Of a DNA stretch of 38,434 bases, positions 17,095 through 25,669 are shown one piece after another. Made by a program: the position numbers and the translations under genes. Within the stretch, counting starts at the first letter, position 1. Every line of letters begins with the position of its first letter. The notes beneath the pieces were generated by a model that ran no database searches, was not told the origin of the DNA, and was given only the letters and a program-made list of their open reading frames with translations. This DNA comes from JAAYGT01 sp050252075 (GTDB lineage: Bacteria; Pseudomonadota; Gammaproteobacteria; Burkholderiales; Burkholderiaceae_B), in NCBI GenBank assembly GCA_050252075.1, contig JBFWLP010000022.1:1-38434 (forward strand), written 5' to 3'.

Positions 17095-18642
17095 ATGAAA
17101 GTACGCGCACAAATCGGCATGGTCCTTAACCTGGACAAATGCATTGGCTGTCACACCTGTTCCGTAACCTGCAAGAACGTATGGACCAGCCGGGAAGGTA
17201 TGGAGTACGCCTGGTTCAACAACGTGGAAACCAAACCAGGGGTGGGGTATCCCAAAGAATGGGAGAACCAGGATCGCTACAACGGCGGGTGGTCACGATT
17301 AAGCAACGGGCGGCTGCAGCCTCGCCAGGGCGGCAAACTGCGCACCTTGCTGAATATATTCGGCAACCCCGATCTGCCTGAAATCGACGACTATTACGAG
17401 CCGTTCGATTTCGACTACCAGCATTTGCACACGGCGCCCGACAGCAAGCACCAGCCGGTGGCGCGCCCGCGCTCGCTGGTCAGCGGCAAGCGCATGGAGA
17501 AAATACACTGGGGCCCGAACTGGGAAGAGCTGCTGGGCGGCGAGTTCGAGAACCGCAAGAAAGACGTCAATTTCGAGCAGGTGCAAAAAGACATCTACAG
17601 CCAGTTCGAGAACACGTTCATGATGTATCTGCCGCGCCTGTGCGAGCACTGCCTGAACCCGGCCTGTGTGGCCGCGTGCCCGTCGGGGGCCATTTACAAG
17701 CGCGAGGAAGACGGTATTGTTCTGATCGACCAGGACAAGTGCCGGGGCTGGCGCATGTGTGTTTCGGCCTGCCCCTACAAGAAAATCTACTACAACTGGA
17801 AATCGGGCAAGTCGGAAAAATGCATTTTCTGCTACCCGCGCATCGAGGCAGGCCAGCCAACAGTGTGCTCGGAAACCTGTGTCGGCCGCATACGCTATCT
17901 TGGGGTGTTGCTGTACGACGCCGACCGTATCGAGGAAGCCGCCAGTGTGGCCAACGAGCAGGATCTCTATCAGGCCCAGCTTGATATTTTTCTCGACCCC
18001 TGCGATCCGGCCGTGATCGAGGCGGCCCGCCGCGAAGGGATCCCCGATTCATGGCTTGAGTCGGCGCGGCAGTCGCCCGTGTACAAAATGGCGATCGACT
18101 GGCAGGTGGCCTTGCCCCTGCACCCCGAGTACCGCACCTTGCCCATGGTGTGGTACGTGCCTCCGCTGTCGCCCATTCAAAGTGCCGTGCAGGCCGGCCA
18201 TGTGGGTATGAACGGCGTGATTCCCGATCTGGAATCGTTGCGCATTCCCCTGCGCTATCTGGCCAACATGCTCACGGCGGGCGACGAAAAGCCGGTGGTG
18301 CGGGCCCTGCGCCGCATGATTGCCATGCGTGCCTACAAGCGGTCGCAACAGGTCGATGGGGTGCGGGACCTGGTCGTGCTGGAAGAGGCCGGCCTGACCG
18401 AAGCCCAGGTGGAAGACATGTACCGGTATATGGCCATCGCCAACTATGAAGATCGCTTTGTCATTCCCACCAGCCACGCGGCGTATGCGGAAAAAGCCTA
18501 CGACGCTTACGACGTGAAGAGCGGTTGCGGCTTCAGTTTCGGTAACGGTTGCAGTGAAGGCAACAATAACGTGAATCTGTTCGGCACCAAGAAACCCACC
18601 GTGCGGCGCGTTATTCCGGTTCACGAAGAAATAGGGAAGTAA
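17095..18642 (+). CDS. narH: Respiratory nitrate reductase, beta (iron-sulfur) subunit
   Basis: 515 residues from the ATG at 17095 (E. coli: 512). The frame stays open upstream inside narG, but that extension is not NarH-like. It carries electrons from NarI to NarG through four iron-sulfur clusters. Cys groups: Cys16/19/22/26 in CIGCHTCSVTC; CEHCLNPACVAACP; CRGWRMCVSACP, where Trp replaces a Cys as in the [3Fe-4S] cluster of known NarH; and CIFCYPRIEAG with CSETC. The start is 14 bases after narG, and narJ follows 3 bases after its stop. Confidence 0.98.
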   Translation: MKVRAQIGMVLNLDKCIGCHTCSVTCKNVWTSREGMEYAWFNNVETKPGVGYPKEWENQDRYNGGWSRLSNGRLQPRQGGKLRTLLNIFGNPDLPEIDDYYEPFDFDYQHLHTAPDSKHQPVARPRSLVSGKRMEKIHWGPNWEELLGGEFENRKKDVNFEQVQKDIYSQFENTFMMYLPRLCEHCLNPACVAACPSGAIYKREEDGIVLIDQDKCRGWRMCVSACPYKKIYYNWKSGKSEKCIFCYPRIEAGQPTVCSETCVGRIRYLGVLLYDADRIEEAASVANEQDLYQAQLDIFLDPCDPAVIEAARREGIPDSWLESARQSPVYKMAIDWQVALPLHPEYRTLPMVWYVPPLSPIQSAVQAGHVGMNGVIPDLESLRIPLRYLANMLTAGDEKPVVRALRRMIAMRAYKRSQQVDGVRDLVVLEEAGLTEAQVEDMYRYMAIANYEDRFVIPTSHAAYAEKAYDAYDVKSGCGFSFGNGCSEGNNNVNLFGTKKPTVRRVIPVHEEIGK

Positions 18643-18645
18643 GCC

Positions 18646-19383
18646 ATGCATGCACTCTATACCGTATCGCGATTGCTCGATTACCCCGATGCTTCGCTCT
18701 GGGACGACCAGAATGATTTGCGCGCGCTGGTTCAGGAAAGTTCCTTGCCGGCGTCGGCCCGGGAGCGTTTGCTGGCCTTCATGGACCGGCGTCTGGCCGA
18801 TCCGTCGGCCTTGATGCAATGGCAGTCCGACTACGACGGGTTGTTTGAGCGCGGCCGGTCGGTCAGTTTGTGGCTGTTTGAGCATGTGCACGGGGAAAGC
18901 CGCGACCGCGGGCAGGCCATGGTCGATCTCATGGCCGAGTATCGCCGCGCCGGGCTGGAGATCGACCAGAAGGAACTGCCCGATTTCCTGCCCCTGTTTC
19001 TTGAGTTCCTGGCCACGCAGGGTGACGAAAACGCACAGTCGTGGCTGCTGGAAGTTGAAGCCATTCTGGCCACACTGCTGTGCCGCCTGGAACAGCGTCA
19101 CAGCGATTACGCCGACCTGCTGCATGTGCTTCTTGAAGCGGCGGGCAGCCGGCTGTCGCTCGACCCGATCCGGGAATCCTTGCGCAACGAGCAGCGTGAC
19201 GATACCCGCGAGGCCATGGATAAAGTCTGGGAAGAGGAAATGGTCACGTTCGGCGTAGGCGATGCGCAAGACAGTTGTGCATCAGCGCCGGGCCGCCGAT
19301 CGCCGGCCGGCGCCGCGGGCCAGGATTACGTTCCGGTGCAGTGGGTGGATTTCAATCGCCAACGCCCCGAGCAGGTCAATTAA
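18646..19383 (+). CDS. narJ: Nitrate reductase assembly chaperone
   Basis: 245 residues. A cytoplasmic chaperone that binds NarG and allows molybdenum cofactor insertion and membrane docking; it is not part of the final enzyme. The TorD/NarJ helical fold is suggested by SRLLDYPD at the N-terminus, LFEHVHGESRDRGQAMVDL near residues 78-96 and the acidic DQKELPDFLPLFLEFLA near 108-124. Its stop codon overlaps the Shine-Dalgarno of narI (TAAGGAG). Confidence 0.95.
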   Translation: MHALYTVSRLLDYPDASLWDDQNDLRALVQESSLPASARERLLAFMDRRLADPSALMQWQSDYDGLFERGRSVSLWLFEHVHGESRDRGQAMVDLMAEYRRAGLEIDQKELPDFLPLFLEFLATQGDENAQSWLLEVEAILATLLCRLEQRHSDYADLLHVLLEAAGSRLSLDPIRESLRNEQRDDTREAMDKVWEEEMVTFGVGDAQDSCASAPGRRSPAGAAGQDYVPVQWVDFNRQRPEQVN

Positions 19384-19393
19384 GGAGTTCATT

Positions 19394-20083
19394 ATGGACT
19401 ATCTGAATACGCTGTTTTTTGGTGTGTATCCCTACGTTGCGCTCACCCTGCTGTTCGTGGGCAGCCTGTTGCGCTACGACCGCGAGCAATATTCCTGGAA
19501 AGCCAGCTCCAGCCAGCTGCTGGAAAAGCACCAGCTGCGCCGGGGCAGTATTGCATTCCATATCGGTATTCTGGGCATTTTTGTGGGCCACTTTGTCGGC
19601 TTGCTCACGCCGCACCAGGTCTGGGACGCCCTGGGTATTTCCCCGGGGTTCAAGCAGGTGGTGGCCATTGTGGCGGGGGGTATCTTCGGCCTGATCTGCC
19701 TGTACGGTTTGCTGGTATTGCTGAACCGGCGCCTGAACAACCCCCGGGTTCGGGCCGGCAGTTCCACCATGGATATTGCCGTACTGGTTCTGCTGCTCGC
19801 GCAGCTGGTGCTGGGCTTGCTGTCGATCTTTGTGTCGCTTGGCCACCTGGACGGCTCGGAAATGCTGCGCCTGATGGCCTGGGCGCAAAACATTGTCACG
19901 CTGGATCCGGCCGAGGCGGTCGCCAATATTGCGGGCGCCAACCTTGTTTTCAAGCTGCATATATTTTTGGGGCTGACCATCTTTGCGGTGTTTCCGTTCA
20001 CCCGGCTGGTGCACATGCTGAGCGTTCCGGTGAAGTATTTCGGCCGTAACTATCAAGTGGTTCGCACCAAGGGCGAGCTGTAA
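19394..20083 (+). CDS. narI: Respiratory nitrate reductase, gamma (cytochrome b) subunit
   Basis: 229 residues from the ATG at 19394 (AAGGAG 7 bases upstream); an upstream in-frame start would overlap narJ and add a non-membrane tail. Five membrane helices. It oxidises quinol at the periplasmic side and passes electrons across two b hemes to NarH. The four heme ligands correspond to His56, His66, His189 and His207, spaced as in E. coli NarI. Together with NarG and NarH the complex conserves energy by a redox loop. Confidence 0.97.
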   Translation: MDYLNTLFFGVYPYVALTLLFVGSLLRYDREQYSWKASSSQLLEKHQLRRGSIAFHIGILGIFVGHFVGLLTPHQVWDALGISPGFKQVVAIVAGGIFGLICLYGLLVLLNRRLNNPRVRAGSSTMDIAVLVLLLAQLVLGLLSIFVSLGHLDGSEMLRLMAWAQNIVTLDPAEAVANIAGANLVFKLHIFLGLTIFAVFPFTRLVHMLSVPVKYFGRNYQVVRTKGEL

Positions 20084-20097
20084 GGCGGGAGCACGGC

Positions 20098-20856
20098 ATG
20101 ATTACCGTCAACGACATCACCATCGCACAAGAAGACATTCTGCGGGAAATGCAGTACCACCCCGCGCCTACGCAGGAAGCGGCCATGGACAAGGCCGCCC
20201 GGCACCTGATCGTGAATGCACTGCTCAGCCGGCGGGCGACCGAACTGGGGTTGCTGGTGCCGGGTGACTCACTGGACGATTGCATGGATGACCTGCTGGC
20301 ACACGAGGTCGACACCCCCACGGCGGGCGAGCACGAATGCCGGCTTTATTACCAGAACAATCGCCATCGGTTCACCACCTCGCCGCTGGTGGCGGCGCGC
20401 CATATTCTGCTGCCGGCCGCTCCCGGCGATGATCAGCAGCGGGCGCAGGCCTTGCGGCTGGCTGAGTCCCTGATCCAGGTACTTCAGGCCGAGCCCGGGC
20501 GATTTGCCGAACTGGCGGCGGCCCACTCGCGCTGTGATTCGGCCAAGGCGGGGGGCGATCTGGGTCAGTTGGGCAAGGGCCAGACAGTGGCCGAGTTTGA
20601 GCGGCATGTGTTTCGGGCCAATCCCGGGCTTATTCCGCACCCGGTGGAAACCCGCTACGGGGTGCATGTGGTGCGGGTGGATCACCACGAACCGGGCCGA
20701 CCCTTGCCGTTCGAGTTTGTTTACGAACGTATCGAAACCTACCTTAACGAGAAAGTGCGTCGCAAGGCGATCGCACATTATGTTCAGCACCTGATTTCAG
20801 AAGCAGATATTCGCGGCTACGACTTCGGCGTCACCGGCTCGCCGCTGATGCAGTAA
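20098..20856 (+). CDS. Cytoplasmic parvulin-type peptidyl-prolyl isomerase of the nar operon
   Basis: 252 residues with no signal peptide, so probably cytoplasmic, unlike the usual SurA/PrsA/PpiD proteins. A helical N-terminal region (1-90) precedes a rotamase domain (about 95-200) with the signatures AARHILL, FAELAAAHSRCDSAKAGGDLGQLGKGQ, FERHVFRANPGLI and ETRYGVHVVRVD. The layout recalls NifM, which matures nitrogenase iron protein. A gene of this kind follows narI in Pseudomonas aeruginosa (PA3871). It begins 14 bases after narI, so it is probably in the operon. A role in folding or maturing NarGHI is inference from position. Confidence 0.88.
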   Translation: MITVNDITIAQEDILREMQYHPAPTQEAAMDKAARHLIVNALLSRRATELGLLVPGDSLDDCMDDLLAHEVDTPTAGEHECRLYYQNNRHRFTTSPLVAARHILLPAAPGDDQQRAQALRLAESLIQVLQAEPGRFAELAAAHSRCDSAKAGGDLGQLGKGQTVAEFERHVFRANPGLIPHPVETRYGVHVVRVDHHEPGRPLPFEFVYERIETYLNEKVRRKAIAHYVQHLISEADIRGYDFGVTGSPLMQ

Positions 20857-20894
20857 ATGCGTTGAGAAAAAAGCATCATTCGGGGGGATCCACG

Positions 20895-23555
20895 GTGCAA
20901 CTTACTTCCGCTACTAACCGGCACGACAGCTATCGTGCCTTGACGCTGGCCACGCTGGCGTTCACCTTGTGTTTCGCCGTCTGGACGGTGTTTTCCATCA
21001 TCGGCATCCAGATCAAGGGCGATCTGGGCCTGAATGACACCGAGCTGGGCTTGCTCATGGCCACCCCCATATTGTCCGGTTCGGTCAGCCGGCTGTTTCT
21101 GGGGATTCTGGCCGACCGCTTCGGCGGACGCTGGGTTTTCGGTGTGCTTATGCTGGTGGCCGCCGGGTTCCTGTGGCTGCTGGGTTCGGCGCAAAGCTAT
21201 TACATGCTGTTGGCCTGTGCCCTGGGTCTGGGTCTGGCCGGCGGCGGCTTTATCGTGGGGGCGGCCTACACCGCCGCCTGGTTCGGCAAAGAGCGTCAGG
21301 GCCTGGCGCTGGGTGTTTTTGGGGCAGGTAACGTTGGTTCGGCGGTGACCACGTTTGGTGCTCCGTTCCTGCTGGTGGCCATGGGGTGGCAAGGCACCGT
21401 GCAAGTGTACGCCGTGGTGCTTGCCATTGCCGGGATTGCCTTCATGGCGCTGGCCAAATCCCCCCCGTCCACCGGGCGGCCCAGCCCCAGTCTGGCCGAA
21501 CAGCTTGCGCCGCTCGCCCATGCGCGCGTATGGCGCTTTTCGCTGTATTACTTTTTTGTGTTCGGCGCCTTCGTGGCACTGGCCTTGTGGTTGCCGCACT
21601 ATCTGATGGAGGTCTACGACCTTTCCATCGTGCAGGCCGGCCTGATCACTTCGCTTTACACCGTACCCGGATCGCTTTTTCGCATACTGGGCGGCTGGCT
21701 GTCCGACAAGTACGGCGCGCGTCGCGTCATGTACTGGACATTCGGCGTGTCGCTGGTGTGTACTTTCCTGCTCAGTTATCCGCCCACCGAGTACGTGGTG
21801 TCCGGGGTGAAGGGGAACATCCACTTCAGTCTGGCCATGGACCTGTGGCTCTTTGCGGTACTGGTGTTCATTCTTGGCTTTTTCATGTCGCTGGGTAAGG
21901 CGGCGGTGTTCAAGCATATTCCCACGTACTACCCGGAACATGTCGGTGCCGTGGGCGGTATGGTGGCCATGATCGGCGGCCTGGGCGGCTTCCTGCTGCC
22001 ACTCACCTTCGGCATGCTCAATGACGTTGTAGGGGTCTGGCAGGGCATTTTCATGATGCTCTTTCTTATCGTGGGCATCTCGCTGCTCTGGATGCATTAC
22101 TCCATACGTCGTGCCGAACGGGTGGAGTGGGCGGCCGAAAAGACGGTACGCGACCTGCCGGAACTTTCCACGCCCTCGGCCTTTGTACTCGATGACTGGC
22201 GGCCTGAAGACGAAACCTTCTGGCGCACGTCGGGCAAGCGTATTGCCACACGCAATTTGTGGATTTCCATTCCGGCCCTGTTCCTGTCGTTCGCCGTCTG
22301 GACGATCTGGAGCATTATGGTGGTGAAAATGCCCCAGCTGGGATTCCCGTATACGCCCAACCAGTTGTTCTGGCTGGCGGCGCTTCCCGCCTTGTCGGGG
22401 GCGACCCTGCGCATTTTCTATGGGTTCATGGTGCCGGTGTTCGGTGGCCGCCGCTGGACCGCGCTTTCCACCGCCACGCTATTGCTGCCGTGTCTGTGGA
22501 TGGGCTTTGCGCTTCAGAATACGCAAACGTCTTACCTGACCATGCTGGTGCTGGCTCTGTTGTGCGGTCTGGGAGGCGGCAATTTTTCGTCCAGCATGGC
22601 CAATATCAGCTTTTTCTATCCCAAGAAAGAAAAAGGAACGGCCCTGGGCCTGAATGCCGGGCTGGGCAATCTGGGGGTGTCGGCGGTGCAGCTGCTGGGG
22701 CCGCTGGTGATTGCCGGCAGCCTTTTCGGCAGTCTCGGGGGCGATCCGGTGCTGATCGTCAGCGGTCCGCAGGCCGGTACGCCGTTGTGGCTGCAGAATG
22801 CCGCGCTGCTGTGGGTGCCGTTCATTGCAATTGTCACGGTGGCGGCATGGTTCGGCATGAACGATATCAGCTCGGCAAAATCGTCGTTCAGTGACCAGGC
22901 CGTTATTTTCCGCCGCAAGCACAACTGGCTCATGTGTGTGCTTTACATGGGAACCTTTGGCAGTTTCATCGGTTTTGCCGCAGGCTTTCCCTTGTTGACC
23001 GGGCGCCTTTTTCCCGATGTGGATCCCACGCGTTTCGCGTTCATCGGCCCCTTGGTCGGGGCACTTGCACGTCCGCTGGGCGGCGTGCTGGCCGACAAGT
23101 TTGGCGGTGCGCGCGTAACACTGGGGCTGTTCGTGGCCATGGTGCTGGGCGTGCTGGGTGTGCTGGCATTCCTGCCGGCCGCCGATGGTTCGGGCGGCAG
23201 TTTCTGGGGCTTTTTCGCCATGTTCCAGGTCTTGTTCATTGCCAGTGGTGCGGGCAACGGCTCAACGTTCCGGATGGTTCCGGTCATGTTCCTGAATTTG
23301 CGGCGCGATGCGCTGGGGGCGGGCAGGGAAGAGCAGGCGACGGTGGAAGGGAACCGTGAGTCGGCGGCGGTACTCGGCTTCATTTCCGCCATTGCCGCCT
23401 ACGGCGGGTTCTTCATTCCCAAGTCGTATGGAACGTCGATGGCCCTGACCGGCGGGGTGGGCGCCGCCTTCGGCATGTTCATCGTGTTTTATGCCCTGTG
23501 TATCGGCATTACCTGGTGGTACTACGCTCGCCGCAACGCGCCGGTGCCTTGCTGA
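20895..23555 (+). CDS. narK: NarK1-NarK2 fusion, double-length nitrate/nitrite transporter
   Basis: 886 residues from the GTG at 20895, which has a G-rich Shine-Dalgarno (GGGGGGA) upstream. A TTG at 20862 in the same frame has no such site. Two complete major-facilitator units are joined. The N-half (to about 430) has a NarK1-like pattern (GSVSRLFLGILADRFGGR, GNVGSAVTTFGAP). The C-half (from about 450) has a NarK2-like pattern (GATLRIFYGFMVPVFGGRR, GLGGGNFSSSMANISFFYPKKEKGTALGLNAGLGNLGVS). A polar linker separates them, giving about 24 helices. In Paracoccus such a fusion combines proton-nitrate symport with nitrate/nitrite exchange. Here it is last in the operon rather than first. Confidence 0.93.
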   Translation: MQLTSATNRHDSYRALTLATLAFTLCFAVWTVFSIIGIQIKGDLGLNDTELGLLMATPILSGSVSRLFLGILADRFGGRWVFGVLMLVAAGFLWLLGSAQSYYMLLACALGLGLAGGGFIVGAAYTAAWFGKERQGLALGVFGAGNVGSAVTTFGAPFLLVAMGWQGTVQVYAVVLAIAGIAFMALAKSPPSTGRPSPSLAEQLAPLAHARVWRFSLYYFFVFGAFVALALWLPHYLMEVYDLSIVQAGLITSLYTVPGSLFRILGGWLSDKYGARRVMYWTFGVSLVCTFLLSYPPTEYVVSGVKGNIHFSLAMDLWLFAVLVFILGFFMSLGKAAVFKHIPTYYPEHVGAVGGMVAMIGGLGGFLLPLTFGMLNDVVGVWQGIFMMLFLIVGISLLWMHYSIRRAERVEWAAEKTVRDLPELSTPSAFVLDDWRPEDETFWRTSGKRIATRNLWISIPALFLSFAVWTIWSIMVVKMPQLGFPYTPNQLFWLAALPALSGATLRIFYGFMVPVFGGRRWTALSTATLLLPCLWMGFALQNTQTSYLTMLVLALLCGLGGGNFSSSMANISFFYPKKEKGTALGLNAGLGNLGVSAVQLLGPLVIAGSLFGSLGGDPVLIVSGPQAGTPLWLQNAALLWVPFIAIVTVAAWFGMNDISSAKSSFSDQAVIFRRKHNWLMCVLYMGTFGSFIGFAAGFPLLTGRLFPDVDPTRFAFIGPLVGALARPLGGVLADKFGGARVTLGLFVAMVLGVLGVLAFLPAADGSGGSFWGFFAMFQVLFIASGAGNGSTFRMVPVMFLNLRRDALGAGREEQATVEGNRESAAVLGFISAIAAYGGFFIPKSYGTSMALTGGVGAAFGMFIVFYALCIGITWWYYARRNAPVPC

Positions 23556-23595
23556 CCGGGCTGCTCCGGCCCCACCGGGGCGGCCAAGGTAGTGG

Positions 23596-23601
23596 TAAAC
23601 T
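23596..23601 (+). promoter_or_regulatory. Possible extended -10 of thrS
   Basis: TAAACT is preceded by TGG, fitting an extended -10 (TGnTAAACT). No good -35 is seen. The start would be near 23607, leaving a leader of about 87 bases before thrS. Confidence 0.35.
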
Positions 23602-23650
23602 AGTGCGTTTGGTTCTCGTTTGTTCCACGTTAAAACCAGTCCAGTTTTCC

Positions 23651-23675
23651 AAACGCGGCCGATGCCGCGTTTTTT
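23651..23675 (+). terminator. Intrinsic terminator or attenuator just before thrS
   Basis: A perfect 9-bp stem (AAACGCGGC, loop CGAT, GCCGCGTTT) is followed by T residues, and ends 18 bases before the thrS ATG. It could end nar transcripts. The space to the start codon is too short for a separate thrS promoter, so it must lie in the thrS leader. GCGTTTGG (23605-23612) is the exact complement of CCAAACGC (23649-23656), which overlaps the 5' arm, so a competing helix is possible. Confidence 0.75.
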
Positions 23676-23693
23676 CGTTTTCAGGATTCCCAC

Positions 23694-25622
23694 ATGGTTC
23701 GAATTACATTGCCCGATGGCTCCCAGCGTGACTTTCCCGGCCCGGTTTCCGTCAGTGACGTGGCCAACTCCATCGGCACCGGCCTGGGCAAGGCGGCGCT
23801 GGCGGGGCGGGTTACCATTAGCGGCGGCGAACCCCGGCTGGTCGATACCAGCCATGTCATCGACACCGACGCCGGCCTGGCAATCATCACCGCCAAGGAT
23901 CCCGACGGGCTCGACCTGATTCGCCACTCCACCGCCCACCTGCTGGCGTATGCCGTCAAAGAGCTGTTTCCCGACGCGCAGGTCACCATTGGGCCGGTCA
24001 TTGAAAACGGCTTTTACTACGATTTCTCCTACAAGCGTCCGTTCACGCCCGATGACCTGGAAGCCATCGAGAAGAAAATGGCGGAACTGGCCAGGAAAGA
24101 CGAAATCGTCACCCGCGAGGAATGGAAACGCGACGACGCCGTGGCGTACTTCAAAAGCATAGGCGAGCACTACAAGGCTGAAATCATTGCGTCCATTCCA
24201 TCGAACGAAACCATCAGCCTGTACCGCGAGGGCGGTTTCATCGACCTGTGCCGTGGCCCGCACGTGCCCTCGACCGGAAAGCTGAAAGTATTCAAGCTCA
24301 TGAAAGTGGCCGGTGCCTATTGGCGAGGCAACAGCGACAACGAAATGCTGCAACGCATTTACGGCACGGCCTGGGCCACCAAAGACGAGCAGCAAGCGTA
24401 TCTGACCATGCTCGAAGAGGCCGAAAAGCGCGACCACCGCAAGCTCGGCCGCGAGCTCGACCTGTTCCATTTCCAGGATGAAGCGCCGGGTTTGCTGTTC
24501 TGGCATCCCAAGGGCTGGACGCTCTGGCAGCAGGTGGAACAGTATATGCGCGCGGTCTACCGTGACAACGGTTACCAGGAGGTGAAAGCGCCGCAGATCC
24601 TCGACTTGTCGCTGTGGAAGAAAACCGGCCACTGGGACAACTATGCCGAGAACATGTTCACCACCGAGTCCGAGAACCGCACTTACGGCCTGAAGCCCAT
24701 GAACTGCCCCGGCCATGTGCAGATCTTCAATGCCGGTTTGCATTCCTACCGCGAACTGCCCATCCGTTACGGCGAGTTCGGCCAGTGCCATCGCAATGAG
24801 CCATCGGGCAGCTTGCACGGCATGATGCGTGTGCGTGGCTTCACCCAGGACGACGGCCATATTTTCTGTACCGAAGATCAGCTGCAGGATGAATGCGCGG
24901 CTTTTACGGCACTGTTGCAAAAAGTCTACGCCGATTTCGGTTTCACTGAAATTCTTTACAAGGTTGCCACCCGGCCCGAAAAGCGTATTGGCTCCGACGA
25001 CGTCTGGGACAAGGCCGAGCAGGCGCTCATGGAAAGTCTGGATCGCACCGGTTGCTCCTACGAGGTTTCGCCCGGAGAAGGGGCTTTCTATGGGCCCAAA
25101 ATCGAGTACACACTGAAAGACGCCATTGGCCGTCATTGGCAGTGCGGCACCATACAGGTTGATTTTTCCATGCCCCAGCGCCTGGGCGCCGAGTACGTCG
25201 ACGCATCCGACCAGCGCCGTACGCCCGTCATGTTGCATCGTGCCATTCTGGGCTCCTTCGAGCGTTTCATCGGTATTCTCATTGAAAACTTTGCCGGTGC
25301 CATGCCGGTCTGGCTGGCGCCCGAGCATGCCGTGGTGTGCTGCATTTCCGAATCGTCGTCCGATTACGCCGCCGATGTTGCGCTAAGCCTGAAAAAACAA
25401 GGGTTTAGGGTCACTTCCGATTTGCGCGGTGAAAAAATCACTCGTAAAATCAGGGAACACAGTATGAAAAAAGTACCGTACATTCTGGTAGTTGGTGAAA
25501 AAGAACGTGAAGCCGGCACTGTGGCGGTACGTGGGCGCGGGGGGCTCGATCTTGGGGTCATGCCGGCGGCCCGGTTTGCCGAACGTTTACAGCACGACAT
25601 CGCTGCCCGTTCTTTGGGGTAA
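23694..25622 (+). CDS. thrS: Threonyl-tRNA synthetase
   Basis: 642 residues, the same length as in E. coli. It charges tRNA-Thr and edits mischarged Ser-tRNA. Order: TGS domain (1-62), editing domain with His78xxxHis82 in HSTAHLLAYA, catalytic core, and C-terminal anticodon-binding domain (about 540-642). The zinc ligands that select threonine are Cys338 (MNCPGH), His389 (DDGHIFC) and His515 (MLHRAILGSFERF). A Shine-Dalgarno AGGA lies 7 bases before the ATG. infC starts 47 bases after it and is probably co-transcribed. Confidence 0.98.
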   Translation: MVRITLPDGSQRDFPGPVSVSDVANSIGTGLGKAALAGRVTISGGEPRLVDTSHVIDTDAGLAIITAKDPDGLDLIRHSTAHLLAYAVKELFPDAQVTIGPVIENGFYYDFSYKRPFTPDDLEAIEKKMAELARKDEIVTREEWKRDDAVAYFKSIGEHYKAEIIASIPSNETISLYREGGFIDLCRGPHVPSTGKLKVFKLMKVAGAYWRGNSDNEMLQRIYGTAWATKDEQQAYLTMLEEAEKRDHRKLGRELDLFHFQDEAPGLLFWHPKGWTLWQQVEQYMRAVYRDNGYQEVKAPQILDLSLWKKTGHWDNYAENMFTTESENRTYGLKPMNCPGHVQIFNAGLHSYRELPIRYGEFGQCHRNEPSGSLHGMMRVRGFTQDDGHIFCTEDQLQDECAAFTALLQKVYADFGFTEILYKVATRPEKRIGSDDVWDKAEQALMESLDRTGCSYEVSPGEGAFYGPKIEYTLKDAIGRHWQCGTIQVDFSMPQRLGAEYVDASDQRRTPVMLHRAILGSFERFIGILIENFAGAMPVWLAPEHAVVCCISESSSDYAADVALSLKKQGFRVTSDLRGEKITRKIREHSMKKVPYILVVGEKEREAGTVAVRGRGGLDLGVMPAARFAERLQHDIAARSLG

Positions 25623-25669
25623 GTGGCTCGCGCAGGCGTGGTTTTTATTAATTTTCAGGAGTTTTCGAC

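Noticed and set aside
23558..23588. GC-rich inverted repeat (GCCCC/GGGGC) after narK
   Set aside because: There is no T-run after it; the better terminator is at 23651-23675.
23603..23731. Possible leader peptide in the thrS leader from the GTG at 23603
   Set aside because: The frame is not rich in threonine codons and runs past the thrS start, so it does not look like a classic attenuation peptide.
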